A stretch of 64,000 nucleotides of DNA from an uncultured Collinsella sp. (GCA_900540855.1 UQHK01000012.1:6027-70026); one strand, 5' to 3'; numbered from the stretch's first letter, positions 9,309 to 18,042 are shown. Notes: generated by a model not told the origin, from the letters alone. Program-made: numbers and translations.

Positions 9309-9551
9309 TTAGGCCTCCTTGGCGTTTTCGATCGCGTCGACAGCGTCGGCGACAGAGTTGAGCGACAGCAGGGTCTCGTCATCGATCTCGAGGTCGAACT
9401 CGTCCTCGATGGCCGTCACCAGCTGCAGGCGCTCGAGCGAATCGGCATCGAGATCGTCGAAGGTGGTCTCGTCGCTAATCCCGGCGACATCGACGCCCAG
9501 AACGTCAGCGGCGACTTCGGCGATCTTATCGAAGATTTCGGAGCGGTCCAT
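9309..9551 (-). CDS. acpP: Acyl carrier protein
   Basis: Carries growing acyl chains in fatty acid synthesis on a phosphopantetheine arm. The 80-residue acidic protein has the attachment site in LDADSLERLQLV (the Ser of DSL), close to the usual DSLD/E sequence. It lies between plsX and rnc. A 124-bp gap separates it from plsX, which may hold its own promoter, though I could not identify a convincing one. Confidence 0.95.
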   Translation of the reverse strand: MDRSEIFDKIAEVAADVLGVDVAGISDETTFDDLDADSLERLQLVTAIEDEFDLEIDDETLLSLNSVADAVDAIENAKEA

Positions 9552-9675
9552 AGCGCTTCCTCTCGTATTGCGTGAACATCAACGCGCTGGCGCCGCAAGC
9601 GCAGCGCCAAGACACGGTTTTGATTCTACCCCACGACGCAGGCCGCGAGGCACATAACAGCGCCCTAACTCGCTC

Positions 9676-10695
9676 CTACAAAACGATGCCGTCCATAGAG
9701 TTGGCGACGTTCTCGACAAGCCCGGCGCGCACGGCCTCCGCCGCGGCGAGCGTACCGTTTTTGACGGCCTCGACTGAGGTGGCACCATGGCCGATCAGAA
9801 CTACGCCACGCAGGCCCAGCAGAATGGCGCCACCCTTAGCATCACCCGAGAGCTTTGCCTTGATCTCGCGCATCTGCTTTTTTATGAGCAGCGCGGCAAT
9901 CTTGGTGCCGAGCGAAGACATAAAGACACCCTTGAGCTCCTGCAGCAAAAACTTGGCAGCGCCCTCGGTGGCCTTGAGTGCAATGTTGCCCGACATGCCG
10001 TCGGCGACCACGACGTCAAAATTGCCCGACGTAAGATCGGTGCCCTCGCAGTTGCCAACAAAACCGGGAACAGCGGCCTTCATGGCCGGGAAGCACGACT
10101 TGGTGAAGTTGGAGCCCTTCTCGTCCTCGGTGCCGTTGCCGAGTAGACCGACGCGGGGATGCTCAATGCCCAGGACGACGCGGGCATAAGCGCTGCCCAT
10201 CTGCGCAAAGCGCACCATATCGTCCACATCAACATCGGGGTTGGCGCCCATATCGCACAGCACCGTCAGACCGCCGGCGCGATTGGGTAGCGCATTGGTC
10301 AGACAGGGACGTACCGGCTGCTTCTTGCCTTCGGCCATATATCTAAACGGTGTAACGTAGGCTGTCGCGGCAGCAGTCATGGCACCGGTCGAGCCGGCGG
10401 AGAAGAACGCGTCCGCATTTCCCTTCTTGATGGCGCGGCACGACAGCACGATCGACGATTTACGCTTGGTCATCACGGCGCGAATGGGATCGTCATCCAT
10501 GGCGATAACGTCGGGTGCCTCAAGGGCCTCAACACGTGCATGGGAAGCAGCAAAGGGATTGACGATTTCAGCGGGGCCAGCTGCCAAGACCTCGATGTCG
10601 GGATCGGCGGCAAGTGCAGCCTCGATACCATCGAGAACAACCTGAGGTTTCTCGTCTCCGCCCACAACGTCTACACAAACGCGAACGTTACTCAT
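9676..10695 (-). CDS. plsX: Phosphate acyltransferase PlsX
   Basis: Makes acyl-phosphate from acyl-ACP, the acyl donor for PlsY in phospholipid synthesis; peripheral to the membrane. The 339-residue protein has VDVVGGDEKPQ at the start (the usual D-x-MGGD region), STGAMTAAA, ANPDVDVDDMVRFA, GLLGNGTEDEKGS, and a DGMSGNIALKATEG segment. Two in-frame ATGs exist, at 10701 and 10695; AAGGAG lies 7 bases before the second and only 1 before the first, so 10695 is chosen. An intrinsic terminator lies just upstream of its ribosome binding site. Confidence 0.95.
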   Translation of the reverse strand: MSNVRVCVDVVGGDEKPQVVLDGIEAALAADPDIEVLAAGPAEIVNPFAASHARVEALEAPDVIAMDDDPIRAVMTKRKSSIVLSCRAIKKGNADAFFSAGSTGAMTAAATAYVTPFRYMAEGKKQPVRPCLTNALPNRAGGLTVLCDMGANPDVDVDDMVRFAQMGSAYARVVLGIEHPRVGLLGNGTEDEKGSNFTKSCFPAMKAAVPGFVGNCEGTDLTSGNFDVVVADGMSGNIALKATEGAAKFLLQELKGVFMSSLGTKIAALLIKKQMREIKAKLSGDAKGGAILLGLRGVVLIGHGATSVEAVKNGTLAAAEAVRAGLVENVANSMDGIVL

Positions 10696-10710
10696 ATACA
10701 TGCTCCTTAT

Positions 10711-10742
10711 ACAAAAATGGCCGACTCATTGAGCCGGCCATT
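10711..10742 (-). terminator. Intrinsic terminator between rpmF and plsX
   Basis: On the minus strand AATGGCCGG pairs with CGGCCATT across a short loop and is followed directly by TTTTTGT. It begins about 40 bp after the rpmF stop and ends about 16 bp before the plsX start, so it lies within what would be the plsX leader. It could limit read-through from rpmF into plsX or act as an attenuator. Confidence 0.8.
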
Positions 10743-10782
10743 GTGGTTCCATTTGGAACGGCATCGCATCCAGAGTATACCG

Positions 10783-10962
10783 TTACTCGGTAACGATAAC
10801 CTCGCGGTCCTTGTAGAAACCGCAGCTGGGGCACACGTGGTGCGGAAGCTTGACAGCGCCGCAACGGGGGCACGTGGACTGAGCCGCAGCCGAAATCTTC
10901 ATGTTGGCGGAACGACGGGTGTGAGTGCGGATACGACCCTGCTTTTGTTTAGGTACGGGCAT
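10783..10962 (-). CDS. rpmF: 50S ribosomal protein L32
   Basis: A 59-residue ribosomal protein starting MPVPKQKQGRIRTHTRRSAN, with the zinc-type motif CPRCGAVKLPHHVCPSCG (two CxxC pairs) and ending in VIVTE. The ATG at 10962 is preceded by AAGGAAGG. It lies between yceD and plsX, the standard order, since YceD-family genes are usually co-transcribed with rpmF. Confidence 0.97.
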   Translation of the reverse strand: MPVPKQKQGRIRTHTRRSANMKISAAAQSTCPRCGAVKLPHHVCPSCGFYKDREVIVTE

Positions 10963-11026
10963 AGTGACCTTCCTTATGAACTATCCAGTGTGGCGATTAC
11001 GCGCAAGTAGCGATACTACCACAGTT

Positions 11027-11581
11027 TTACTCATCGAGCTTGAGATTCTTCAATGCTGCAAATGGATTTTCCGTGGCAGCGGCCCATTCTGCCTCTGCCT
11101 GGGCGGCGCAATCGCATTGCTCGACGTTGAGATTACAACCGCAAGTGGGGCACAGACCGCGGCAATCGGGCTTGCACAGAACGACAAACGGCGTGTCCAT
11201 GACGACCGCGTCGTTGATGGGCTCACCCAAATCGACGATGCGGTCCTCACCCAGGAGCTCGTAGCCGTCCTCGTAGGCCTCGGGATCCTCGGGCTCCTCG
11301 AAGAGGTAGAACTCCTCGATCTCGCCGGCGATATCAAACGAGGCGGGCTCCAGACAACGGTCGCACTCGCCGGTGGCGTGCGCGCGAACCATGCCCGTGA
11401 GCAAGACACCGGTACCGGCATTGGTAAAGACAACGTCGTAGTCGATGCCGTCCTGTAGCTGATACTCCTTCTCGCCCACCATGTAGGTGGCGACGTCGAC
11501 CTTACCGGTCAGCGGATACGAATCACCAGGAAACTCGAACTGCTCGGAAAGATCGACGGTAACGCTCGGGAACTCAGCCAT
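11027..11581 (-). CDS. YceD/DUF177 family protein
   Basis: A 184-residue protein of the YceD family, usually encoded next to rpmF and linked to 23S rRNA metabolism in other bacteria. Visible are GECDRCLEPASFDIAGEIEEFYLFEE and a Cys-rich C-terminal motif CKPDCRGLCPTCGCNLN, typical of the Gram-positive members and probably zinc-binding. The frame extends to 11632, but the ATG at 11581 overlaps the upstream stop as TAATG, so translation is probably coupled to the preceding gene. Confidence 0.88.
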   Translation of the reverse strand: MAEFPSVTVDLSEQFEFPGDSYPLTGKVDVATYMVGEKEYQLQDGIDYDVVFTNAGTGVLLTGMVRAHATGECDRCLEPASFDIAGEIEEFYLFEEPEDPEAYEDGYELLGEDRIVDLGEPINDAVVMDTPFVVLCKPDCRGLCPTCGCNLNVEQCDCAAQAEAEWAAATENPFAALKNLKLDE

Positions 11582-12078
11582 TACCACTGACCATTCTGCT
11601 GGGCGGCACCCTCGTTGAGCTGCTGACGGCAACGGGTAACGGTGCCGGTCAGGCTCTTGAGGTTCTCCTCCAGGTGCGTAAAGACCTGCTCTGCGTAGTC
11701 CTCGGCAGCATAACGCGTCTCGCGCTCGTACTGCTGGGCACGATCGCGGATGTCGTCGGCCTGCTGCTGGGCTAAGCGGACGATCTCCTGCTCACCGGCA
11801 ATGGTGAGGGCCTGCTGCTGAGCGTCGGCGATGATGGAATCGGCCTGAGCGGCGGCGGAAGCCATAAGCTCCTCGCGCTCCTTAAGGATACGGCGGGACT
11901 TCTGCCACTCCTCGGGATAGCTCATGCGGATCTCGTCGAGGATGTTGAAGAACACGTCGGCGTCGATGACCTTGAACTGAGCGTTCTTGCCGAAAGGCGG
12001 CTTGGCTTCCTCGATCAGCCCTTCGAGCTCATCGACCAAGCTGACGATCCTATCGCCAGGAAAATTCTCGCCCGGCAT
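11581..12078 (-). CDS. Coiled-coil protein, DivIVA/ATP synthase b-like, unknown function
   Basis: A 165-residue hydrophilic protein. An N-terminal segment (DRIVSLVDELEGLIEEAKPPF) and a folded part with VFFNILDEIRMSYPEEW precede a long predicted coiled coil rich in Ala, Gln, Glu and Arg (about residues 70-150). There is no signal peptide or membrane segment. I recognise the type as a conserved hypothetical found between coaD and yceD in actinobacteria, where it is sometimes labelled DivIVA-like. Of three in-frame ATGs, the one at 12078 is best placed after AAAGGAG. Confidence 0.75.
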   Translation of the reverse strand: MPGENFPGDRIVSLVDELEGLIEEAKPPFGKNAQFKVIDADVFFNILDEIRMSYPEEWQKSRRILKEREELMASAAAQADSIIADAQQQALTIAGEQEIVRLAQQQADDIRDRAQQYERETRYAAEDYAEQVFTHLEENLKSLTGTVTRCRQQLNEGAAQQNGQW

Positions 12079-12146
12079 CCGGTCTCCTTTCATAGGTAAC
12101 ATATCATCGTGCTAGTTTACCACATGCCACCAGGCAATAAAAAACG

Positions 12147-12644
12147 TCACGAAAAGCGATGTCTGAGCGCTTCGACCACGTTGGGCGGGACAAACGTCGA
12201 TACATCGCTGCCGAGCGAGGCGATCTGGCGAACGACCGAGCTCGAGATATAGCCGTACTGCGGCGCACTCATGACAAAGATAGACTCCAGCTCGTTATCC
12301 AAGCGATAGTTGAGGTCGGCCTGCTGCAGCTCGTACTCAAAGTCGGTCATGGCGCGCAGGCCCTTGACCACGGCCCCCGCCCCCTGCTCGCGAGCGAAGT
12401 CGACCAAGAGGCCGGTAAAGGGCAGGACCTCGACGCCGTCGATATCACCGAGCGCCTCGCGGGCCAGCGCCACGCGCTCATCGAGCATAAACGTGGTGCC
12501 CACACCGTTTTTACCCTGCGACTCGGCAACAGCGACGATCACGCTGGGAAAGATGCGGCGGGCACGGCGGATGACGTCGATATGGCCAAATGTGATGGGA
12601 TCGAAGGTGCCCGGGACAATCACGCGGTTGATAGTGTCATTCAT
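12147..12644 (-). CDS. coaD: Phosphopantetheine adenylyltransferase
   Basis: Adenylylates 4'-phosphopantetheine to dephospho-CoA, the penultimate step of coenzyme A synthesis. The 165-residue protein has the nucleotidyltransferase motif PGTFDPITFGHIDVI at its start, KGLRAMTDFEYELQ, and the ISSS-VR motif (GYISSSVVRQIA) near residue 130. Length is normal. Its start overlaps the end of rsmD by 8 bp, the usual rsmD-coaD pairing. Confidence 0.96.
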   Translation of the reverse strand: MNDTINRVIVPGTFDPITFGHIDVIRRARRIFPSVIVAVAESQGKNGVGTTFMLDERVALAREALGDIDGVEVLPFTGLLVDFAREQGAGAVVKGLRAMTDFEYELQQADLNYRLDNELESIFVMSAPQYGYISSSVVRQIASLGSDVSTFVPPNVVEALRHRFS

Positions 12645-13293
12645 GGGCGTTCTCCTGAACCGTCATGGCATCGTTGTTGTGAGCATCGGTGCCGGTGCAA
12701 TCTTCCTCACCATCGTCATCGCCGACCCAACGAAGCAGGTCGACCGAGGTAATGCCGTAGCGCTTCTCGCGCACGATCTCAAAGCCTGCCGGATGCGCAC
12801 CCGCATCGGCGGCGGCATGCTCAAACAGGGCATAAGCGCCAGGTGCAAGCAGACCCTGCTGAGCCAGGTTCTGCAGCAGTATCTCGACCGGCTCGGCACC
12901 AAAAGCATAGGGCGGGTCGAGCAGGACCAGGTCAAAGGGGCCGCCCGGCACACGACCGCGCGAGGCGCTCGCCAGCATGTCGCCCGTTACCACTCGCCAA
13001 CGCGCACGGTCACGGCAGAGCGACTCGATATTCTTGGTAATGAGCCGCGCGGCATTCCGATCGATCTCGAACGTCGTGAGTGAGCGGGCACCACGTGAGA
13101 GCATCTCTAACCCTAAGGCGCCAGAGCCGCCAAAGGCGTCCAGCACGCGGACCTCGTCCAGATCGAAGTCGAATGCCGACATGACCATAGATGCGCATGC
13201 CTCGCGCACGCGATCGGTCGTGGGGCGGGTGACATCGCGACCACGGGGCTCCTCGATCTTACGACCGCGCCATTCGCCGCCGATGATTCTCAT
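12637..13293 (-). CDS. rsmD: 16S rRNA (guanine-N2)-methyltransferase RsmD
   Basis: SAM-dependent methylation of G966 of 16S rRNA in the E. coli numbering. The 218-residue protein opens MRIIGGEWRGRKI, has TRPTTDRVREA, the SAM-binding VLDAFGGSGALGLEMLSRGA, and the catalytic motif LLDPPYAFG. The C-terminus carries a short extension ending NNDAMTVQENAHE not needed for the fold. It overlaps recG by 4 bp (ATGA) and coaD by 8 bp. Confidence 0.94.
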   Translation of the reverse strand: MRIIGGEWRGRKIEEPRGRDVTRPTTDRVREACASMVMSAFDFDLDEVRVLDAFGGSGALGLEMLSRGARSLTTFEIDRNAARLITKNIESLCRDRARWRVVTGDMLASASRGRVPGGPFDLVLLDPPYAFGAEPVEILLQNLAQQGLLAPGAYALFEHAAADAGAHPAGFEIVREKRYGITSVDLLRWVGDDDGEEDCTGTDAHNNDAMTVQENAHE

Positions 13294-15467
13294 CCTCCGC
13301 TGACCTCCTTAAAAATGTGTCGATATCGCATGGCGACCGCATCGCGCAGGGGGCGCGTCGCCACGGAGTCAAGGTTGCAAGCATACCGCAAGAGCTCGAC
13401 TGCGTCCAAATGGGCCCACTCGATCAGCTCCTCGTCGGCATCCAGGTCGACAAAGCGCAGGGTCACTCCGCCATGCTGACGGTACCCCAGGATTTCGCCC
13501 TCGTGGCGCAGACGCAGGTCCATCTGGGCGAGCGTAAAGCCATCCGAGGTTTTTTCGAGCGATTGCAGGCGATCTTGTGCTGCCGAAGCGCCGCCATTGC
13601 CCTTGGAGTGCGTCATGACCAGGCACGTGCCCGACACACTGCCACGGCCCACGCGACCGCGCAGCTGGTGCAGAGCAGCCAAACCAAAGCGCTCACCGTT
13701 CTCGATGACCATGACGGTGGCGTTGGGCACGTCGACGCCCACCTCGACCACCGTGGTCGAAACGAGCACGTCGATCTCGCCGCGCTTGAAGGCGTCGATC
13801 ACGCGATCCTTCTCCCCCGCCGGCATGCGGCCGTGAAGGCGCTCGATGGCAAGACCCGGCAACGCCAGACGCAGGCAATCGAGCTCGGTCGCCGTATCGT
13901 GCAGCGGCACGGGGACCGTCACGCGGCCCTCGTCGTCGCGGACGATACCGGGCACGTCCTCCAGATCATCGGCCGAGTCACTCGGCTCCACGAGCGGGCA
14001 AATCACGTAGGCCTGCTGACCCTTTTCATGCGCCTCACGGATGGCGCCATAGGCAAGGTCGCGACTCGACTCGGTAAGCACGCGTGTCGTCACGCCAGCG
14101 CCAGGGACGGGCCGATGGCGGATGATACTCGTGTCCAGATCGCCGTAGACCGAAAGCGCCAGCGTACGCGGGATGGGCGTTGCCGTCATAACGAGCAGAT
14201 CGGCACCGGGGCCCTTCGCGCGCAAGGCATTGCGTTGGCCGACGCCAAACCGGTGCTGCTCATCGATGACTACGAGCGACAGATACTTAAACGCCACGTT
14301 ATCCGAAAGGACCGCATGGGTTCCAAAGAGGACGTCGAGCTCTCCGGATTCCAGCTGTGCATGGATGCGCTCGCGCTCTGCGGCCGGCGTGGCACCCGTC
14401 AGAAGCGCCCAAGACATGCCGGCCTGCGAGAGCAGAGGGCCGGTCTTATCGGCATATTGACGCGCGAGCACGCCCGTGGGCGCCATAACGCAGGCCTGGG
14501 TGCCGCTATCGGCAGCCACAGCCAGCGCGCAGGCGGCAACGGCGGTCTTGCCGGTACCGACATCGCCCAGCAGCAGCCGGTTCATCACGCGCCCGCCATC
14601 GCACATATCATGCAGGATGTCTTGGAACGCGGCCTCCTGCTCGTCGCTCAGCGAAAACGGCAGGGCTTCCCTGAGCACGGCCAGGTGCTCGCCCGCGGTG
14701 TGGGCATAGGGCACCACATCGACCAGGCCGCCGTCGTTGCGCAGACGCAGCGCCAGCTGCAGGTAGAGGCACTCCTCGTAGGCAAGACGCCGGCGTGCGA
14801 TGTCGCGCTCAGCCATGCTCGAGGGAAAGTGGATCGATCGAAGCGCACGAGCATTGCTCATCAGGCGACGCTTAGCGCGTAAGCGTGCCGGAATGGGATC
14901 AAAGGGATTGCCGACGACCTCGAGCGCGCCGCTTACGATGCGGCGCATCCACGCCTGGCTCACGCCATCACTGACGTAATGGACCGGCAGGATGGTGCCT
15001 GCGGCACGCCCTTCCTCGAGCTTTTCAAAGTGCGGCGAGGCCATCTGCTTAAAACCGTAGGCAAACTCGACCTTGCCCATCACGGCCAGGCGGTCGCCCT
15101 GCTTAAGCTGCTGGGCAATCCAGGGCTGGCGGAAAAAGGCGACCTGCAGCACGCCCGTCTCGTCAACGAGTGAGACCTCGGTCACCTGCATACGCGGACG
15201 CGGCTGCTTTTGAACGATACGGTCGACCGTGGCGATGATGGTGCACACGGTACCGATGGGTGCCATCTCAATGGACCACGAACGGGTAAAGTCGAGGTAT
15301 CGATGAGGGATATGGAGAAGGAGGTCCCCCACCGTCCGAATTCCCAGACGGCGAAGGGCCTCCTCACGTTTACCCGAAACATATTTGAGTCGCGCGATAT
15401 CCTCGTCGAGCGCATTGCTCTGGGCAAAGCGCTCCGAGACGCGCGGCACGGAGCACAGCTCGGACAT
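13290..15467 (-). CDS. recG: ATP-dependent DNA helicase RecG
   Basis: Branch-migration helicase that rescues stalled replication forks. The 725-residue protein has an N-terminal wedge/OB domain (YLDFTRSWSIEMAPIGT), Walker A LLLGDVGTGKTAVA, the DEQH box in VVIDEQHRFGVGQR, motif MTATPIPRTLALS, and the conserved C-terminal HQLRGRVGRG. Length is standard. It sits between fakA and rsmD in an operon of overlapping genes. Confidence 0.96.
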   Translation of the reverse strand: MSELCSVPRVSERFAQSNALDEDIARLKYVSGKREEALRRLGIRTVGDLLLHIPHRYLDFTRSWSIEMAPIGTVCTIIATVDRIVQKQPRPRMQVTEVSLVDETGVLQVAFFRQPWIAQQLKQGDRLAVMGKVEFAYGFKQMASPHFEKLEEGRAAGTILPVHYVSDGVSQAWMRRIVSGALEVVGNPFDPIPARLRAKRRLMSNARALRSIHFPSSMAERDIARRRLAYEECLYLQLALRLRNDGGLVDVVPYAHTAGEHLAVLREALPFSLSDEQEAAFQDILHDMCDGGRVMNRLLLGDVGTGKTAVAACALAVAADSGTQACVMAPTGVLARQYADKTGPLLSQAGMSWALLTGATPAAERERIHAQLESGELDVLFGTHAVLSDNVAFKYLSLVVIDEQHRFGVGQRNALRAKGPGADLLVMTATPIPRTLALSVYGDLDTSIIRHRPVPGAGVTTRVLTESSRDLAYGAIREAHEKGQQAYVICPLVEPSDSADDLEDVPGIVRDDEGRVTVPVPLHDTATELDCLRLALPGLAIERLHGRMPAGEKDRVIDAFKRGEIDVLVSTTVVEVGVDVPNATVMVIENGERFGLAALHQLRGRVGRGSVSGTCLVMTHSKGNGGASAAQDRLQSLEKTSDGFTLAQMDLRLRHEGEILGYRQHGGVTLRFVDLDADEELIEWAHLDAVELLRYACNLDSVATRPLRDAVAMRYRHIFKEVSGG

Positions 15468-15477
15468 GGGCAGTTGC

Positions 15478-17139
15478 CTACTCGATCGAGAAGATCACGG
15501 GATAGAGCGGCTGCTCGCCACGATGGGCGTCGATCTCCAGATCGGGCTGAGCCTCCTCGATAGCGTCGACGATCTCCTGGAAGGCCTCATCGGACAGTTC
15601 CTCGCCGGCCAGAATCGTCAGCGCGTCGCCCTCCTCTTCCTCCTGCATGCGGTTGATGCAATCGAGCGTGACCTGCTTCACTTCGGAGCCGACCACGTCG
15701 ATGGAGCCGGCAATGATGCCCATGACGTCACCGGAGTGAATCGGCGAGCCGTCAGAGGCGCTGGAATCGCGCACGGCGCGGGTGACCTCGCCATCGCGAA
15801 CCTCGCTGATGGCATCAACCATGGCGGCAACGGCGTCCTCGAGCTCGGAATCGGGCAGGACCGCGAACAACGCGGAGAAGGCCTGCGGGACAGTCTTCGT
15901 GGGAACGACGGCGACTTTCTTGTCGGTGCAGGCAGAGGCTGCGGCCTCGGCAGCCATGCGGATGTTGCCGTTGTTGGGCAGAATGATGACCGAGGTCGCG
16001 TTGACCTGGTCGACGGCGCCCAGCAGGTCTGCAGTCGAGGGGTTCATGGTCTGACCACCCGACACGATCACGTCGACGCCGAGGGACTTGAGGATGTCGG
16101 CCTCGCCGGACCCAGCGGCAACGGCGACAAAGCCCAGGGCCTTCGCGGGCTCGGCGGCCTTCTCCTGGTCCTCATGGATCTTGGCGGTACGGTCGTGGGC
16201 CTCCATCTCCATGTTGTGGATAAAGACCTCATAGATCTGACCAAGCTGCAACATGTGCTCGAGCACCAGATTGGGGGTGTTGGAGTGCACGTGAATCTTG
16301 TAATCGGGGTAAGCACCCACGAGCAGCTCGCAGTCGCCCATGGAGCCCAGGAACTTAAGGCACTCGTCCTCATCAAACGGGGCATCGGCCTTAAAGAGGA
16401 ACTCGTTGCAGTAACGGAACTCCGAGCCCTCCCAGTCGTCGTTGGCCTCGATCTCAACGCGATTGAGGGCCGCGTCGCGGGCAGAGCCAGCGGAATCAAA
16501 CGTGGCGGAGAAATCCTCGACAACGGTGCTGCGGCCAAGCGCGGCGGCAACAAAGTTCTCCAGGAAAATAGCAAAGCCGAAGGCGCCGGAGTCGACCACG
16601 CCGTTCTCCTTGAGGACGGGCAGCAGGTCGGGCGTGCGTGCGACGGACTGGTAGGCCTCGACGACGATAGCGTCGAGCGCATCCTCGGCCGAGAACTTCT
16701 TCTTTTCGCACTCGTCGGCCTTGGTCGAGACATCGCGCAGCACCGTGAGGATCGTGCCCTCGATAGGCTTGCGGACGGCCTGGAAGGCGACCTTGACGGC
16801 TCGGCGGAACGCATAAGCGATGTTGGCGGACGTGATGGGCTCATCGGCAGAGACAAGGCCCTCGGCCACACCACGCAGAATCTGCGAGGTGATGACACCG
16901 GAGTTGCCACGGGCGCCCATAAGGGAACCGTGGGTGATGGCGCCGGCGATGGCCTCCATGTCGGCGTCGGCAGGAAGGGCAGAGAGCTCCTTGGTCACCG
17001 AAGCGAGCGTGAGCGACATGTTGGTACCGGTGTCGCCGTCGGGTACGGGGAAGACGTTGAGCTTGTTGATCTCCTCGGCCTTGTCGGAAACGGCAGCCGC
17101 AGCGATCGGAAAACAGGTGCGAATGGTCTTTGCAATCAT
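15478..17139 (-). CDS. fakA: Fatty acid kinase ATP-binding subunit FakA (DAK/DegV-associated)
   Basis: Phosphorylates fatty acids bound to a FakB/DegV carrier so that they enter phospholipid synthesis through PlsX and PlsY. The 553-residue protein has an N-terminal DhaL-type kinase domain with NKLNVFPVPDGDTGTNM and GARGNSGVITSQIL, a middle domain, and a C-terminal DUF1949/EDD-like domain with VSGGQTMNPSTADLL and PNNGNIRMAAEAA. It follows the Asp23 gene, the usual pairing, and precedes recG by 10 bp. No fakB is in the window. Confidence 0.93.
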   Translation of the reverse strand: MIAKTIRTCFPIAAAAVSDKAEEINKLNVFPVPDGDTGTNMSLTLASVTKELSALPADADMEAIAGAITHGSLMGARGNSGVITSQILRGVAEGLVSADEPITSANIAYAFRRAVKVAFQAVRKPIEGTILTVLRDVSTKADECEKKKFSAEDALDAIVVEAYQSVARTPDLLPVLKENGVVDSGAFGFAIFLENFVAAALGRSTVVEDFSATFDSAGSARDAALNRVEIEANDDWEGSEFRYCNEFLFKADAPFDEDECLKFLGSMGDCELLVGAYPDYKIHVHSNTPNLVLEHMLQLGQIYEVFIHNMEMEAHDRTAKIHEDQEKAAEPAKALGFVAVAAGSGEADILKSLGVDVIVSGGQTMNPSTADLLGAVDQVNATSVIILPNNGNIRMAAEAAASACTDKKVAVVPTKTVPQAFSALFAVLPDSELEDAVAAMVDAISEVRDGEVTRAVRDSSASDGSPIHSGDVMGIIAGSIDVVGSEVKQVTLDCINRMQEEEEGDALTILAGEELSDEAFQEIVDAIEEAQPDLEIDAHRGEQPLYPVIFSIE

Positions 17140-17166
17140 GAGTGGTGAAATCTCCGTGTTCGGATG

Positions 17167-17523
17167 CTAGTTCAGACGGCTCTTGAGCGCGTCGATGTGA
17201 ATGCCGATCTTAAGGCTGGCGGGATCGATCTGGGCGATCTCCTGCAGAGTGAAGGCAACGGAGCTCGAAAGATTGTGGCAGACGGACTTCATGTTGACGC
17301 CGTTCTCGAGCACGACGTGAAGATCGACCGTAAGGCCGTTCTCGTCGGCGGAGACAAGAACGCCCTTGCGGAGGCGCTGACCGGCAAGCAGGCGCACGCT
17401 CTCGGCGCCCTGGAGCTGCTCAGCCATACCGACAACGCCATAGCACGTCATCGCGGCATAACCGGCAATATCGGCAATAACGTCGTTCGAAACGCTCAGG
17501 CTGCCGTTAATGGTCTCAGACAC
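17167..17523 (-). CDS. Asp23/Gls24 family envelope stress protein
   Basis: A 118-residue protein of the Asp23/Gls24 family, which is cytoplasmic or membrane-associated and tied to envelope stress. Typical features are IADIAGYAAMTCYGVVGMAEQL and VDLHVVLENGVNMKSVCHNLSSSVAFTL. The frame is open to 17556, but AAGGAG lies 6 bases before a GTG at 17523, giving VSETINGSLSVSNDVIADI, which fits the family start. It is the first gene of the fakA-recG-rsmD-coaD operon. Confidence 0.9.
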   Translation of the reverse strand: MSETINGSLSVSNDVIADIAGYAAMTCYGVVGMAEQLQGAESVRLLAGQRLRKGVLVSADENGLTVDLHVVLENGVNMKSVCHNLSSSVAFTLQEIAQIDPASLKIGIHIDALKSRLN

Positions 17524-17681
17524 AAGAATCTCCTTATCTGGTGCTCGCGGCACCATCTCGTGGGAGCAATCATTGCAATATTCTACAACGACCGCACCAT
17601 GTTGAGGTGGTGGGTCGCGGGATTACATCCTCGACACGAAATGTTGATATGGCAACGTTCGAGTCAAGTGGTCGCGGCATG

Positions 17682-17711
17682 AAAAAACCCGCCGCATAAG
17701 CGACGGGTTTT
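17682..17711 (-). terminator. Intrinsic terminator after tRNA-Asn
   Basis: On the minus strand AAAACCCGTCGC pairs with GCGGCGGGTTTT (one G-U pair) around TTAT, followed by TT. It lies 7 bp after the 3' end of the downstream tRNA-Asn gene and closes that transcript. Confidence 0.85.
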
Positions 17712-17717
17712 ACAACC

Positions 17718-17792
17718 TGGCTCCCCGGGTAGGACTCGAACCTACAACAGCGCGGTTAACAGCCGCGTGCTCTACCATTGAGCTACCGAGGA
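17718..17792 (-). tRNA. tRNA-Asn (GTT), copy 1
   Basis: A 75-nt cloverleaf with encoded CCA. The acceptor TCCTCGG pairs with CCGGGGA, the D arm is GCTC/GAGC, the anticodon loop CTGTTAA gives GTT, and the T arm contains GGTTCGAGTCC. Its sequence is the same as copy 2 located 109 bp upstream on the same strand. Confidence 0.97.
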
Positions 17793-17794
17793 AT

Positions 17795-17817
17795 TAAAAA
17801 GCCCAGCGGAATGGGCT
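17795..17817 (-). terminator. Intrinsic terminator between the two tRNA-Asn genes
   Basis: On the minus strand AGCCCA pairs with TGGGCT around TTCCGC, followed by TTTTAATT. It stands between the upstream copy and the downstream copy, ending only 2-3 bases before the 5' end of the downstream tRNA. It could uncouple the two genes or mark an old duplication. Confidence 0.75.
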
Positions 17818-17826
17818 GAGAAATTC

Positions 17827-17901
17827 TGGCTCCCCGGGTAGGACTCGAACCTACAACAGCGCGGTTAACAGCCGCGTGCTCTACCATTGAGCTACCGAGG
17901 A
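17827..17901 (-). tRNA. tRNA-Asn (GTT), copy 2
   Basis: Identical in its 75 nt to the neighbouring tRNA-Asn, including the encoded CCA and GTT anticodon. It is the promoter-proximal copy on the minus strand. Confidence 0.97.
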
Positions 17902-17986
17902 ATAGGTGCGTGCTCTCAAGCAACGAAGTTTATTATACGGACGAATCAGCGCAGGGCAAGAACTTTTTTAAGAATTTTTCTCCGCC

Positions 17987-18042
17987 TAGTCATTGGGGAC
18001 GTTCTTAAACGACTAGTCATTCAAGAACGTCCCCAATGACTA
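17987..18042. repeat. REP-like 20-bp perfect inverted repeat
   Basis: TAGTCATTGGGGACGTTCTT at 17987-18006 is repeated as its exact reverse complement at 18023-18042, with a 16-nt loop that itself holds another TAGTCATT. GGGGAC-containing inverted repeats of this type resemble REP or IS200-linked palindromes. It lies between rpoD and the tRNA-Asn genes and is separate from the rpoD terminator. No transposase is nearby. Confidence 0.8.
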
